Shown piece by piece: positions 21,970 through 34,300 of a stretch of DNA of 59,374 bases. Each line of letters starts with the position of its first letter. Within the stretch, counting starts at the first letter, position 1. Source of the DNA: Gnetum montanum (lineage: Eukaryota; Streptophyta; Gnetopsida; Gnetales; Gnetaceae); contig MNCI01029990.1 in the NCBI GenBank assembly GCA_015680685.1, positions 1 to 59,374 on the forward strand, read 5' to 3'. The position numbers were made by a program, and so were the translations under genes. Under the pieces are notes generated by a model. It was not told where the DNA came from and searched no databases. It was given only the letters and a program-made list of their open reading frames with translations.

Positions 21970-24900
21970 GTTAGGTGAATACTACGCCAAAAAAGACCAA
22001 TTAGTGAAAGGCTGTAAGCCTAGTTCTTGTATGAGAGAAAATATATTATGGTATGGATACCAAAAACCATGAATCCCAACCTGTTCCATGAAATGGTAAA
22101 AATGTGCCAACACTTCTTTGCATATTTTTTGGATTGGCTCATTAGCAGCTTATATTAGAAGATAGATATATGACTTTCTTTGCAACTACTTATGAGATTC
22201 CTCTTCTAACAATTGATAATTCTATATCAGTAGATTCAGTCCCGATTCCAGGTACTTTATTACTCTACTTTTAGGGAGAGGTATGAAAGGAAATGGGGTA
22301 CTACACTCATGACTGAAGAAGTGGTGTGTGAAAAAATCCTTGCTTCATAACCTTCACTAGGACTTGAAAAATTGCTCTTAGAAAAAAATTCCCTTTCGAC
22401 AATCTAAGAATAAGGAAGCATAGATTCACTAGTGTGGATATGAGTGGAAGTGGAATAGTAAGAATCTTCTTTCTTTGCCAAACGAATTAGCTAAGACTTG
22501 GGCTCGAAAAGGGGGTCTATGAAATGAACTTGAGATTCGGTAGAGTTCAATGCTCAAGATTGACAAGAGGAAAGACCAAAGAAAGAGCTAAGCTATAGCA
22601 GAAGAGAGCATAGTTGAAGAAGCACTTTTTAAGTTGTAGTAGCGGGATCTTGCTAGAGCTAAGGGCGTTAAGGCTATTTAAGTTGAACCAAATACCTCTT
22701 TTCTTTAAGGGGCTTTAGGATGCAAAACCTTCTCCTCTATTGACTTGGGAAAATTTTCCATTCTATGCCCTTCCCACATTCGATTTGAATAAGATAACTA
22801 AGATAGATTCGTCTCTGGGAGATTTTGTAGATAGAGTAAGGTGGTCTCTTCTCGAACTGTGGGAGTTTAAGAAGGAGATAAGTGGGTAGATCCTCTTTAA
22901 TCACATAGTTTTTTAGTACTCAAAGCAAGATGTGTGATTTAGCCCTTATTCTCATATCATGCTACTAAAGTTGAACTATGCAAATAAATCTCCTTTCAAA
23001 AATGAATTTTCAATAAAGTGAATGATGCTTTTTAGGTGGTAATACAAGTTCCAAGTTCTAGAGCTAATACCAATAGGATCAAGGGCTCCTTTCAGTCTCA
23101 TATCTTCCATGCCCTTACCTCTTCTCTTGCAAGGGATATATTAGCGAGGTTGGAAAAGCAGTAAAGTATGAATTTAGATATGATATTTACAAGATAGCCT
23201 ACAAGCGAGAGACCAAGAAAGTAGCTCAGCAGTAAGTACCAAAAGGTAGGTTTCAGTAATCTCCAGTTTGACTTTCTGATATCCATATGTTCGACTCCTT
23301 GAATTAAGATAACCAAGGAAAAGGACTTGTTGATAGCCATAATACCTACATATATATTTTTGTCAATAATCAAACATCTCATCATAGGAACAGTAGACTC
23401 TGAATAAGCACCATGTCTCCTGAAGTCCATGTGGACGATTGTAGTCGATATGAACTGAATATCGATATGTATGGGGCTAGGCCAAGCTATATTGATTGAT
23501 TACCAAGGTTAGTCACTTACCTATTAACTCTTTATATCCCGGTCTAGTGTTATAGCTATCTAGCAGGTAAGTAGGTTAGGATGTCATAAAGTTGTATGTA
23601 TTCACAGAATATCAGTATATTAGGCATGGGTGTACCCCCCTAACTTGATATATATCCCCTAATTCCCATTAATTAGCAGTTATCCCTGTTGATTGCAGTA
23701 TTGATTGACCTAAGGTCACTTCATATAGGTATTCCCATGAACATCTGTAAGAGATATCGATCATCATTGGTACTATTGACAAGCAGGTATGTAGGAATTC
23801 CCATGTCTAACAGCGGTACATATGGATACCTCCAAGCTTTTAGCTCTTCCACCTCTAAGCATAGGTCTTAGTGTAGGGAATACAGGTGACATGCTAGGTA
23901 AGAATGTCATATAGTAAGATAGAGTAAGAGCTAGCATAGTAGATAAGGGATAATTCAGTCTTGAGAATCTTCTAGGAGTTCTAGATGTTGCATTTACTAC
24001 ACTTACGTACGCAACCTTGCAATTTGATCCTCCACTCTTCGCTTAAGACCCACTGGCACAAGAACAATAATTCCTTCTTCATCCAAACCTTTCCTTGAAG
24101 AAGGCCTACCCAGGCATCTCTCTACCTTTGAGCATTGATAAGATGTAGAAAACCTATTAAAGTCTCTCAGAAAGGAAGGTCATCCTAGGCCAGAGCTACT
24201 GTATACTGGCTCAACTCTTTAATTCGAACTAGGTTCTCCTACTCCTAAAATGGATGGGTATATTCCGCAGGATCTAATCTATCTCTTGAAGACAGAGTGA
24301 TCCTAGTCAATAAGTTTTAGCAATTAGTAGACCTAGTTGATTGCACTATTAAGTGGAAGCGGAAAATAGTAAGCAATTGTCTTTCAGAGTTCTTTCCTTC
24401 TAGGTGTTAAGCATCATTTCAAAGGTAGGATTTCCTTTAGGATAGCCTAAACTTCTCTCTGCTGTCTTGTAGGTTCGACTCACAAGAGTGTATAAGAGTA
24501 GATCCAGAGTGGCTTTCTTTTTGAGAGATTCTCTTTATAGAAAGTTCTCACCATGTCTCTATGGCTTCTCCCTCATTCCCCTTTCTGGCTCTTTTGGTAG
24601 GTGTTCTTATGAAGAGGACTCTTAACCCACAACAAGGGTTAGACTTAGTTTTGATCCTATAAGAGGTCTTCCTATTGGGTGTGGACCCTCCTTGGGAGAT
24701 GGGGTCTTTGGCCAATAGGTTAGTGGGACTGGAACTTTGGAAGCTAAACAAGTAGGACTTTCAAGGTGAAGGCATAGAAACCCAATAGAGACTAGAGGTA
24801 GGCACCAGTGATCCTTGAGTCTGTGATTACCCTCGAACAAAGGGGTTTTAGTTCCAAAAGTTTCATTCATGTTCTAATCATAAGACTTGGCTTGGAAATG

Positions 24901-25183
24901 AGAAAACCTTGTTAATAGAAGTTGAAGGTGATTGGATTTACCAAGATGTAAGATGTGCTGGGGATAGCGTCAACATACTATGAGTGTAAATTCCTAATCG
25001 ATATTCCCGTAGGCTTATAGGGCTTATGTACCAAATATTCGTATTAGTATTAGTCTCTTTGCTTGCCTTCAGCGGTTCTGGCTATCTTTTAATACAACTT
25101 TCTAGTCCAGTTGGCTCTTATATGGGTTCTTTCCTCTGCTTGAGAATGGGCTAATGGAGGGAGATTCACTCTTTTGGTCAACG
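21970..25183. other. Anonymous DNA, no gene recognised
   Basis: Same spacer-like texture as 11216-18285 (CTTTCC/GAAAGG blocks, GGTAAGTAGG runs near 23560). The longest frame is 110 codons (minus 23098-23430), unrecognised. This DNA is the left flank of Tat1; its right-hand continuation is 42526 onward. Confidence 0.4.
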
Positions 25184-25188
25184 AATGG
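25184..25188. repeat. Target-site duplication (left) of Tat1
   Basis: AATGG directly before TGAAACACC; identical to 42521-42525. Confidence 0.88.
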
Positions 25189-25479
25189 TGAAACACCATA
25201 AAATTTCGAGACCCTCTTGCTTCACCAGGGTCTTGGAGTTCAGGCAAGGACTTCCACAAGTGTAGCATCATGATAGTTTGGCCAAAAAGTGCAGACACTA
25301 AGGTTAGATTGTTCAGTTCAGCAAGTTTTCTATCGCCAGAGCTGATAGGCCCAATGGACTCTCCAGTATGCCCACTTGGGTGATTCACCCGATTTTCAGT
25401 CTACTCAGAAACTATGCTAGGAGTTGTTAGCAGTGTCCAGGATGGATAAAAAAATTTAGTAGATTTTCTAGTGGATAAG

Positions 25480-26050
25480 TCTGCTATGCTAGGCTATGCT
25501 GCGTAGTGTAGCAAGCCTTCAAAAATTCAATCAAGTATCCAAATGCAAGTTTTAGTAAGATGTTCACGCAAGGCGAAGTCAAAATTCAGCTAAAAAAAAG
25601 TGCTATGCTATGCTACGCTACATAGCGTAGCACTACATAGCAAGGTTGAAACATGCAAAGACTCCCCTGCCAGGCCACTTTGGCAAAAGGATTGCATCTA
25701 AAGCATTGTGGCTTCCAAAATTACTATCTCAACTAGCTCTTGAACCGCAACCAAAGTTTTCTCGTAAATCCCCGCAGTTTTGATAGAAGTGAAAATTACA
25801 TTGGCTGCTACGCTATGCTATGCTACGTAGCATAGCATAGCATAGAAAATATGAAAATTAATAAAATGCTTCAAAATTTAACCCCACATGCACTGAGGCT
25901 TTCAACAAAAGCTAGTGACTTCAACGCAAGTTTCTTTTTCAAACTGGTGGCTACGCTATGCTATGCTACATAGCATAGCACAACGTAGCAAGCAGCTATG
26001 CTATGCCAATCTGCTACTACGCTACACAGCGTAGCAAGCTACTACGCTAC
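25480..26050. repeat. Palindromic GCTATGCTACG / CGTAGCATAGC motif clusters in U3
   Basis: Four clusters (near 25485, 25600-25640, 25805-25845, 25945-26050) each pair GCTACGCTATGCTA with its inverted partner TAGCATAGCGTAGC. The 3' LTR has them at 41210, 41325-41360, 41525-41570 and 41670-41710. They lie upstream of the TATA box. The same motif recurs inside the internal region, chiefly in introns of the antisense gene. Confidence 0.75.
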
Positions 26051-26239
26051 TTCAATGTGCTTCATTTCTCGTTTGCATTGTTGGCACACCTACTTCCAGC
26101 ATCTCTAGTTTCAACAACATGGTTGCAGCGTAGCAAGTTCACAACCAATTTCGCACATCTACGCAATACGAGCACGTCAGCATCTCATGGGTCCATGAAA
26201 TGTGGCATCTAATTCACATCTCTCTCTTTCTCTTGGTCC

Positions 26240-26247
26240 TATAAATA
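26240..26247 (+). promoter_or_regulatory. TATA box of the Tat1 5' LTR
   Basis: TATAAATA in GGTCCTATAAATACC. It drives the genomic transcript in LTR elements. The counterpart in the 3' LTR is at 41903. Confidence 0.65.
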
Positions 26248-26860
26248 CCTTGACAAGAAATGCTCAAAGGGTTGGCAAAAAATTTGGTAATTGCGGGCAA
26301 AAATTTGGGTTGGCAATTGTAGGCATTTTTGGCATTTTTTCGTAGTTGGCATTTTTGGCATTAGCACATTCGGGTTGGCATTTTCGTGGTTGGATTTTGC
26401 ATCAATTGTTTTGCATTGGCTTCTAAGTTTACATTCAAGAGCATAATTGGCACATTCTAAGCATTCTAATTACCCTTGAATTCTCTGTGTGTTCCAGCAT
26501 TGTATAACTTGTTGCACATCTCTCAAATAAGGCAAAGAATTGAACCCTTGACTCTGAGGTGGTGCATTTTCTTACCTGAGTTCATTCTAATTATTTCTTT
26601 ATTGTTATCATTTTTTGGCATTATTTTCTTTATTCCTACATTTATTAATTATCGATTTTACCTGACGTATTTAGCAATCAAAACAACGTTCACGTAAGGT
26701 TAAGTTACACCAATTAAGTTCTTGTCTGATCGACCAGACCATTCAGGGTGCCCCATTTCTGTTTTATCTAGCATGGCCCTCACATGAATCCGGCTTTAAA
26801 ATATTCACCTAGCAACCTTTTGGTGTTTCCAGCCACCAACATTTTTGGTCACCATAGTTT

Positions 26861-26880
26861 CTAGCATTAGAAAGAGGGCC
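26861..26880 (+). other. Tat1 primer-binding site, decayed
   Basis: CTAGCATTAGAAAGAGGGCC, six bases after the LTR end. Tat2 has TGGCACTAGAAGGAGGGCC at the same place. The expected TGG start is now TAG, so tRNA priming would be impaired. Confidence 0.6.
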
Positions 26881-27100
26881 TTTTGGTGCCCCTTTTTGTG
26901 TCTCATGGGTAGTCCTGCACGCTCTCTGTACCCCATTACTTATTAGCATAAATGTGACACCCTTGTGGTTGTTTACGCACCATGTGGTGCAGGCTAGTCA
27001 CAACGATGGTTCCTTTGGAACCCTACAAGACAGAAAGCCTTCGATCACCACTTGATCTCTTTATTTTCCTTGTTTGCAAACCATTTTTAGCCTTGTGAAA

Positions 27101-30004
27101 ATGATTTCTTCAACCACCGCTATTGCTACCTCTAACATTGAGGTCCCTTTTTTAGTTCAAGGCACCATAGGTGCCGAGCAATCACCTAGCCTAGTGCTAG
27201 GACCACGCCAATCTCTTAGGATCCAAAATCGATCACCTGAGAGCTTGGCACAACATAGCAAGCTTTACAATTTTCTCTGCACTAAGGTCTAGGAAAATAT
27301 GCCCTTAGACGTCCAAGAACTCAAAGAAAAACATAACTTCGAGTTCATTTACCATAATGGGAGGGAATTTATTTTCACTCTTGGCATTTCCATTCCTCTC
27401 ACGCAAACATATCAGTGGATCTTAGATTAGCTGATACAAACAAGTAGGCCTAGGGAGTAGTGAGACATGGTGTCCCACTATGACAAAGCTTTCCAAGATA
27501 GACAAGAAGACTTAGATTCCCAGTCCAAGGATGGGGGTCAAACTAGCCTGTAACTATCCCTCTCACCCTGTCCTCCTAGTCGAACGTGCTCTTTGCAACC
27601 GCTCCCTTCATGATTATGTCTAATCCATCGCAACCTGTAGTGTCATTGACAATAGGTATCCATACCATGCACTCGGTGTATCAACACGCCTATTCCTCCA
27701 TCTCATTTCCATGCACTACCCCCCTCCAACCCCTGCAATCTTTTCCCCAATCCATTCCTACATCGTACCACGCACCGATCACAGCTACCCTACCTTACAT
27801 CCACACAACACCTACACCGCAATTGCATACAGTTTCCACATCCATTCCAATATCTACACTTGTTCCGCTGTTAGTGGCAGGTCCACCCCCAACCATGTGG
27901 TGGACCCTATTCACTCCCCCCTATTTTGCAACCTTTGCAAATGTTCCACTACGCTCACCACCAAACATACCAAATCCCGCAAGTGGTACAGCCAAGCACA
28001 AGGCCCTGGTTTACCCCACTGATCACATGAACCACCAACCTCCTAGCACCACCAGTAGCCACTACTCCAACAACACCACCCACTGGGTGGTGGACACCAT
28101 AAGCAGCACCTTTTATAGGGGCCGTCCCAATGGCACCGCCTATGAGCTAGGTTGCTGCTCCTACCATGCCACCAATGGCGGCTACCCCTGCAACTCCCCA
28201 ACCATCTACATTGCCCCTGGGTCTAGATCAAGAATTTCAACTTATCTAGACCCTGACTGAAGAGGTTCAATGCCTCAAAACTACTGATTCTGACACAGTA
28301 CAAGTCATGGATTTCTACCATGATGATCCCATCAGCCTAGTAGTCCCCATGCTAACGTTACCCACTGGGATGCCACTCCCCCGCTTCATAAAATACAATG
28401 GGGAGAGTGATCCCAATGCGCATCTTATTGCATTTAGATCTGAGTCCCTTCATTTGCAACAATGGCCACACATAATCATCTACATCTTTGCTTTGTCTCT
28501 GATGGGCAAAGCCTTGGACTAGTACCGCGTGCTTCCACGCTTCTCTATCTCAACCCTAGAGGAGCTGCTAACTCAGTTCCTAACCCATTTCAAGTATAAC
28601 TTGAGACTAGAGGTTACACTGAATTAGCTGATGAACATGAAGCAAGATCCCCTAGAACCATTCCAGAAATTCATACAGCGGTGGAGCATCACCCTTAATG
28701 AGATCCATGAGCCTATCATGGAGGCCCATCTATTGGCCATCTTTAAGGGTGCAGTGAATGACTTCATTAAGTCCAAAATGTATTATCTTACTCCACAAAC
28801 TCTTAGTCAAGCTTTTGCCTAGACCAAGAGCATACAAGACGCAGCCAAGGCAAGTAAAGATCTTGCCTAAGTTGCATACAGGAACACGTTTACAAAGAAG
28901 GACAAAGATAAGGGTAAGGCTACAATAGCCATAGTGGCCATTGTGGCAAATGAAGCCAAGCCCAACAAAAACAACAACAAGAAGGCAACAACTACGCTGA
29001 CTAACCCTGCACCCAGCCCAAGCAATGCCGCTCAACCCTCCACCTCAACACCTGAAGCATCCACCTTGCCTAAGCCTAACTTTAAGCGTAAAGATCACTC
29101 TAAATACACCCTACTTCTTGTTAAGCCTTCAGAACTTTTGAAGCAATTACTAAGAGCAGGGTACATCCAACACAAGCAAATGTTGGAGAAGGCAACCAAA
29201 AGACATCAATGGTAATGTGAGCTTCTTAGGAACCTCTCCTTGGCCTTGCCCAATGAGCCTCTAGTTCCTAAAACGTTTAGGCTGGAGCCGTTCTGTGACT
29301 ATCATCAACTGTGTGGTCATGACACGAATTACTATTTGGCATTAAAGGATGACATTCAAAGAATGATTGATCAAGGGAAGTTGGTTCTAGATGAAAGCAA
29401 CCCCATGCACTCCAAAAATCAATCTATGCATGTTTACATAGACCCACTTAACGCCAATAATGCCAGCTACATTATCAACACTATCAGCATGGACAGTAAT
29501 CCCAAATAGCCTCAACAACTGTTTGTGGTTTGTGTGCCTCAATGTAGTGCACCAACACTAGTAGTGGCCAAACAAATGCCCTAGCAACCCTTTGTCCTAA
29601 GGGTCCCTCCTCAGACATTCACCCCTACATCCTTTGTAAACAAAATCGCACCACCACATGCACTAACACCGAGAGTGCCATTCATCATTAGGGGGCCAAA
29701 CCATTCAACTGCCCCCACTCCTTATAGGACAGCACCATAGCCTTCTTGTCCAAGGAAACAAGAAGAGCATTCAGCAGGTGAGGTGACAACGAAAGGTACT
29801 GCCCCAGGTCCTTCCACGCCTACTCCCTCATCCTCCGCATCTACGTCCTCGTCATCAAAAGTTAACACTGCTACACACTCACGGTCATTGCCACCACACC
29901 CGAAAGGGTCTGATCCCAAACTCGAAGGTATTCCTCCTTGGGAAATTTGTCTCCTAGGATGAATGGAAGAGGAGAAGGACAGTAAGCAACAGGAAGGTGG
30001 ATGA
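27101..30004 (+). pseudogene. Tat1 gag
   Basis: Starts at ATG 27101; the first 60 residues resemble Tat2 gag (RQSLRIQ here, RQSLRLQ there; YNFLCTKV versus YNFIYVKI). A proline-rich linker occupies 27586-28250. The capsid region near 28300-28850 has PRFIKYNGESDPNAHLIAF, FLTHFKYNLR and DPLEPFQKFIQRW. A zinc-finger-like motif FCDYHQLCGHDTNYYLALK lies near 29290-29345; its last Cys has become Tyr. At least ten stops interrupt it, mostly TAG (for example after FCTKV, GKALD, TLN, SQAFA, SNPK). It ends in a Ser/Pro-rich tail before the protease. Confidence 0.82.
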
Positions 30005-30300
30005 GACCTATTAAGCACTCTTACTCAGGTCAAGCAGGCTCTAAAACAAAAGAACACAACGTTGAGCCTATATGACCTGATAATGACTTCTACTGCACAT
30101 TGTGAGGCTCTGGTTTGCATGTTAACAACAATACCATTTGACAAGAACATGCCAGTAGAAGAGAAAGCAATTCACTCAATTATGCTTCCTTTTATGCCTG
30201 CAGAATCGTAGCCATCCCAATTGACATTTTGTGACGATTCCATTATGGAAGACCCTAAAAAGGGTCAGGTGACTACAACACCCCTATTCATCACAATTTA

Positions 30301-30850
30301 AGTCAGCCAACATAAGATCTGAAGGGTACAAGTTGATGATGGGGCTGCTACGAATGTCATCCCATTCCCCATTGTGGATAAACTAGGTTTGGTAGACCAA
30401 ATCAACCCCACGACAACATCATGCTTGAAATCATTCAACGGGGCATGGGTCATGGTGAAGGCAATGTCCACATTGACTTTGTGGCAAGGGACCAATTCCC
30501 CACAAATGTAACATTTATCGTGGTAGAAGAGATGCCCGGGTAGGTTTTGGTTAGCCCAACCTAGGGTTGTCTCTTCACCCATACATCAGGAAATTCATCT
30601 ACCCTATGCAGGCAGGGAGGTGGTGATCTATGGTGATGAGGTGGAAATGCAAGTAATAAAGAATGTAGATATGGAGCAGGGTTTAGAGGTCGTAATCTCT
30701 AAGAATGAGGTACCTGTCTCCATCAACACTAACTGTTTAACGAAAGAACCGATCCAACACGTCGGTTCAGAAAATGAAAATGCGTGGGCCGAGTTGCCTT
30801 TTCAAGTGGAAGACAATGATGTAGATGAATGCCATAGTAAAGCTTCTTAG
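30301..30850 (+). pseudogene. Tat1 protease (retropepsin)
   Basis: VQVDDGAATNVIPF near 30325-30370 is the active-site region, where D-(S/G)-G is followed by N-V-(I/L)-P in Tat elements. KSFNGAWVMV follows, and after stops the PR C-terminal pattern AQPRVVSSPIHQEIHLPY near 30555-30605. The frame is broken at several places between 30510 and 30560. The open stretch 30620-30850 is the acidic linker after protease. The RT that should follow begins only at about 36770. Confidence 0.72.
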
Positions 30851-31029
30851 CCTTATGCCTCACCAAATCCACGATGGGTCAGGAAGCAGTTGCGTATAGC
30901 GTAGCAACCCCGCTGCTTCCTACCTAGTTAATATCCATTGTACATTTATCTCTTGCTTGCTTCACATCCATTCATCTACACTACGTGTCAAACTAATCCT
31001 TCTAAACTGTTCACATATTCTCTGATTAC

Positions 31030-31200
31030 ATCGTCCCATGGCTCGAAATGGCCTAAAACTACACATGGCCCACTAAGGCCTAAAACTGGCAAAATCTTCC
31101 GACCGCATAACGTTACAGCCCACTAAGGCCTAAAAATGGCAAAACCCCTTCGTTCACATTACGTTACAGCCCAAAATGACCTAAAACTAAGACGATGAAA
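31030..31200 (+). repeat. Tat1 minisatellite I (CCTAAAACT core)
   Basis: Four units of about 50-60 bp carrying (G/A)GCCTAAAACTGGCAAAA and ACGTTACAGCCC. The core is a variant of the GACCTTAAACTAGCA repeats at 36210-36570 and 39045-39535. It lies immediately past the 3' end of the antisense gene. Confidence 0.65.
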
Positions 31201-31259
31201 ATGATAAAAAATTGATCACATAGGCAATATGCAAGCTAAAAAAACAAATCGTTTCATAA

Positions 31260-31265
31260 TTTATT
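31260..31265 (-). terminator. Poly(A) signal of the antisense gene
   Basis: Minus strand reads GGAAAATAAATTATG; the AATAAA lies 73 bases past the stop codon at 31338. Confidence 0.5.
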
Positions 31266-31337
31266 TTCCATTCAAAGTTTCGATTAAATAATGTTTGCAA
31301 TATTCTTGCAAAAAATACACAATAAGATCCCTTGCTC

Positions 31338-34300
31338 TCATGCATCGTCTTCCTCTGCATTATTTTCCTTTGCATCATTATTTCTGCCCTCAGAGGACCT
31401 TACTTCTTCATTCGGAATCTATATCATAGGAAATGAAATAGTCAGCTAGAGTCATGATGAAAGCTAGAGTAAAATACATTGCTACACTGCATAGGAAAGT
31501 GACTAACCTGAGATGGCCCTACGTCTATCTCAGGGGGAATGTGATCCAAACCAATCCCAAGGCATTGCCAAACCTCCTCCTTTGTAATATCCACCCAGTG
31601 CCTATCGCCCAAGTCAGCATCTGTTGCAACTTTCTCCTTTTGAACAATCATCCATCTCGATGGTCCTAAAGAAAAGGAGGCAGTGGTAGTCCCACCCATG
31701 GGGAAACTCACTTCCTGTTCAGTAGATTCACTAACTGTCACCTATTGCATGAACTTGTCATAAGCCCCAGAAGTGCCAATGGCATCCAAGAACACTTCAT
31801 GAGTATACAACTTAACAGAAGCATCCTGGTACTATTTACAGTAGGTGGCACATTCTAGTTTATACATATTCTTGTGGTTTTTCTTGGACTGCCTCCACTT
31901 GTAAACTCTCACACTATAATATTTCCAATCCTAGTTCTTCTGGGCCAATAAGTCCATCTACATTCACTGCTCAATTATTTCGTGCATGGCCTCATTATTA
32001 CACCACATGGTCATTTAATATCTTGCATAATCAATGATGGTCGTGTACCAACTTCCATCATTGGTATCACAGGCCAAAACAAACTCATTTCTAGAGCAGA
32101 GGTCTCCCACCTCGGCGGTTAGATTGGCTTTCTCCTTCTCAATCTTCTAGACCCATTTCCACAAGTCTTCGTTCACATGCCTGCACTCCCACAGGGAGTG
32201 TGCCGAGTACAACATGCATTCACTAGCCTCATTGTATATGCGATGAGGCACCTCAGATACTTTCGATAGGAATGCAGGCATAGCGTCAACGTTGACTGCT
32301 TGTTTCGGGTCCCACATGAGGTAAGAGGTTGTCGACCATACATAAAAATGCATTAGTCACAATAGCATAGCAAAGTTCAGTAATCCAAAAGGTCTAGCAT
32401 AGCAACTTAAAGAGTCTGGCATAGCTACTTCACTTACCCACTTCTAGATTGATCCTCTTAAGATGGTCAATCATGTTGTTGACCACCCATTGCATGAACG
32501 CAAACTTATTAGGGGTCTCGGCCCATGGTTGTAGGCGGATCAAAGAAGGACCTGCGGTGTCAACTATGGTGTCTACTATGTAACAAAAATGTGTTAGGTA
32601 TAACCGAGAGGGCTACAATAAAGCTGAAGAACAATGCAAATGATAATGTAAAGGCTCCTACCCAACAAATTCTTAGGGGTGATAGCGCGGCCGGGGGGGG
32701 GGTCGCTCATCGACATACTATCGAATATGCGGCCAAAGTCACCAACATCTAGTTGTGATTCCCCTCCTTCTTGCTGGCTTAACACCATGGCAACATCCTC
32801 CATGTCCATCTGCTCCTCCGACGTTGAACTACATTCAGAAAAGTGGTCATTGGCAAAGGTCCCTTCCTGGCTAACAAGGGCCTCTTCTTTATTCACTGGG
32901 GCCCTTCTCTTTTTGGCACCAACATCCTCCTCATTCATAGGAGCATCCTCCTCATCAGCAGGGGAGTCCTCCTCATTGGCAAAAATGTCCTCCTTGTTAG
33001 CAGGAGCATTTTCTTCATCGATGGGAGCCTCTTCCTTTACGGCAGGAGCTCCTTCTTTCTTGATCAAGGTCCTTTCCTCTATGGTTGGGGCCCTCGCACC
33101 TTTATTAACCATCCCCATTTTGGGGGCTGTCACCTCTTCTCCTTCTTCCTCTCCCTTTTCTTCCTCTGGTAACAAAGCATGTTCACATTAGGAAAAAATA
33201 GATTAACTTAAGACAAATGCTACGTTGTGCTATGCTACCTAACATAGCATAGCGTAGCAAGCATTAACCAAACAAGCAAAGAAAAAAATAAAAGAGAGAA
33301 GCATTTACCAATGGGAGGCTGTATTCTGTGTAACTTAAACTGCAATGTCTGCCCCCCTTCTTCATTCATACGGGGAGGCTCCTCAACCAAAAAAGATCTT
33401 TTTTCGCAACTTAGTGGCCACTATCTCCACGATGAGGTGTTTCCCCTATGATACGCTACCTGTAGTAGCAGGGGGAACCTCTCCTACGCTGTCTTGACCA
33501 TGGAAGTTGCGGGCCACCTGATCCTTAGTTGTCATTGAAAATGACTTCCCAATAGCTTCTAGGGGATCCTGGGCTCAAGTGGTGCAGAAGACTTGGCAAA
33601 TCCATGGTTTGGAAATTTGGTTATGATTTTGCATCACCTAGACTCCATTCTCACAGACTACCAAGAATTCCATGAATCACTGCAAGCAAGCTACGAAGAA
33701 GGCGTGATACACATTGAAACTGGATCCAAGCTTCTTATGAAGCTTGATCATTTCAGATTGCAAACCTTTGTAGAGATGCTTGGCCTAGTTGTAATGGGCC
33801 CCCTCTTCCATGACCTCCCTCATTACCCAAGCTTGCTCAATCCCAATAATCTTGCCTTGGGAGAGTAGCTTGGGGAAAGCATGGACACGGAATATGGGGT
33901 AAACTATTTTGGCCACTTTCAGCGTAGTCGCTTCAATAGGGATCCCATTTCATCCTTTCGCTACCCCTAGACACTTCTTAATGTCCCCCTAATGGTTTGC
34001 CTCCTTTTTGGTCTTTTCTCCCATGGGAAGACCATTAGTAGGGACACCAAAGAGATCCATGAATAATTCGTCATTGATCTCAAGGACCACCAGCACATAG
34101 TGCACACGTGTCCTTTTTCAGAAAAGGAGTCAGCTAGGGCAAGCATATCAGCAGCATGGACACTTAGGTTCACAACCAAGAACAATTCCATGAGCCCAGT
34201 GTCCTGAAGATTGTTGGTGAGCAATTCCAAGGCCCCGTTGCAAAGCTAGCATTGGGTCTCATCCACCTCCTCATACTTGAAGTAAACATTAGCCTCATTA

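Larger units (their letters stand above)
25189..26854 (+). repeat. Tat1 5' LTR
   Basis: 1666 bp, TGAAACACC...GGTCACCA. Matches 40913-42520 along its length, including GGGTCTTGGAGTT-x-AGGCAAGG, ATGCAAAGACTCCCCT-x-CCAGGCC, the TATA region and CATTTATTAATTATCGATTTTACC near the right end. Confidence 0.92.

Noticed and set aside
25089-25388. 99-codon minus-strand frame
   Set aside because: Overlaps the start of the Tat1 LTR and its flank; broken in the matching part of the 3' LTR.
32679-33191. Plus-strand open frames of 109-170 codons
   Set aside because: They are shadows of the low-complexity acidic repeat exon on the minus strand; composition (Ser/Leu-rich) follows from the repeat.
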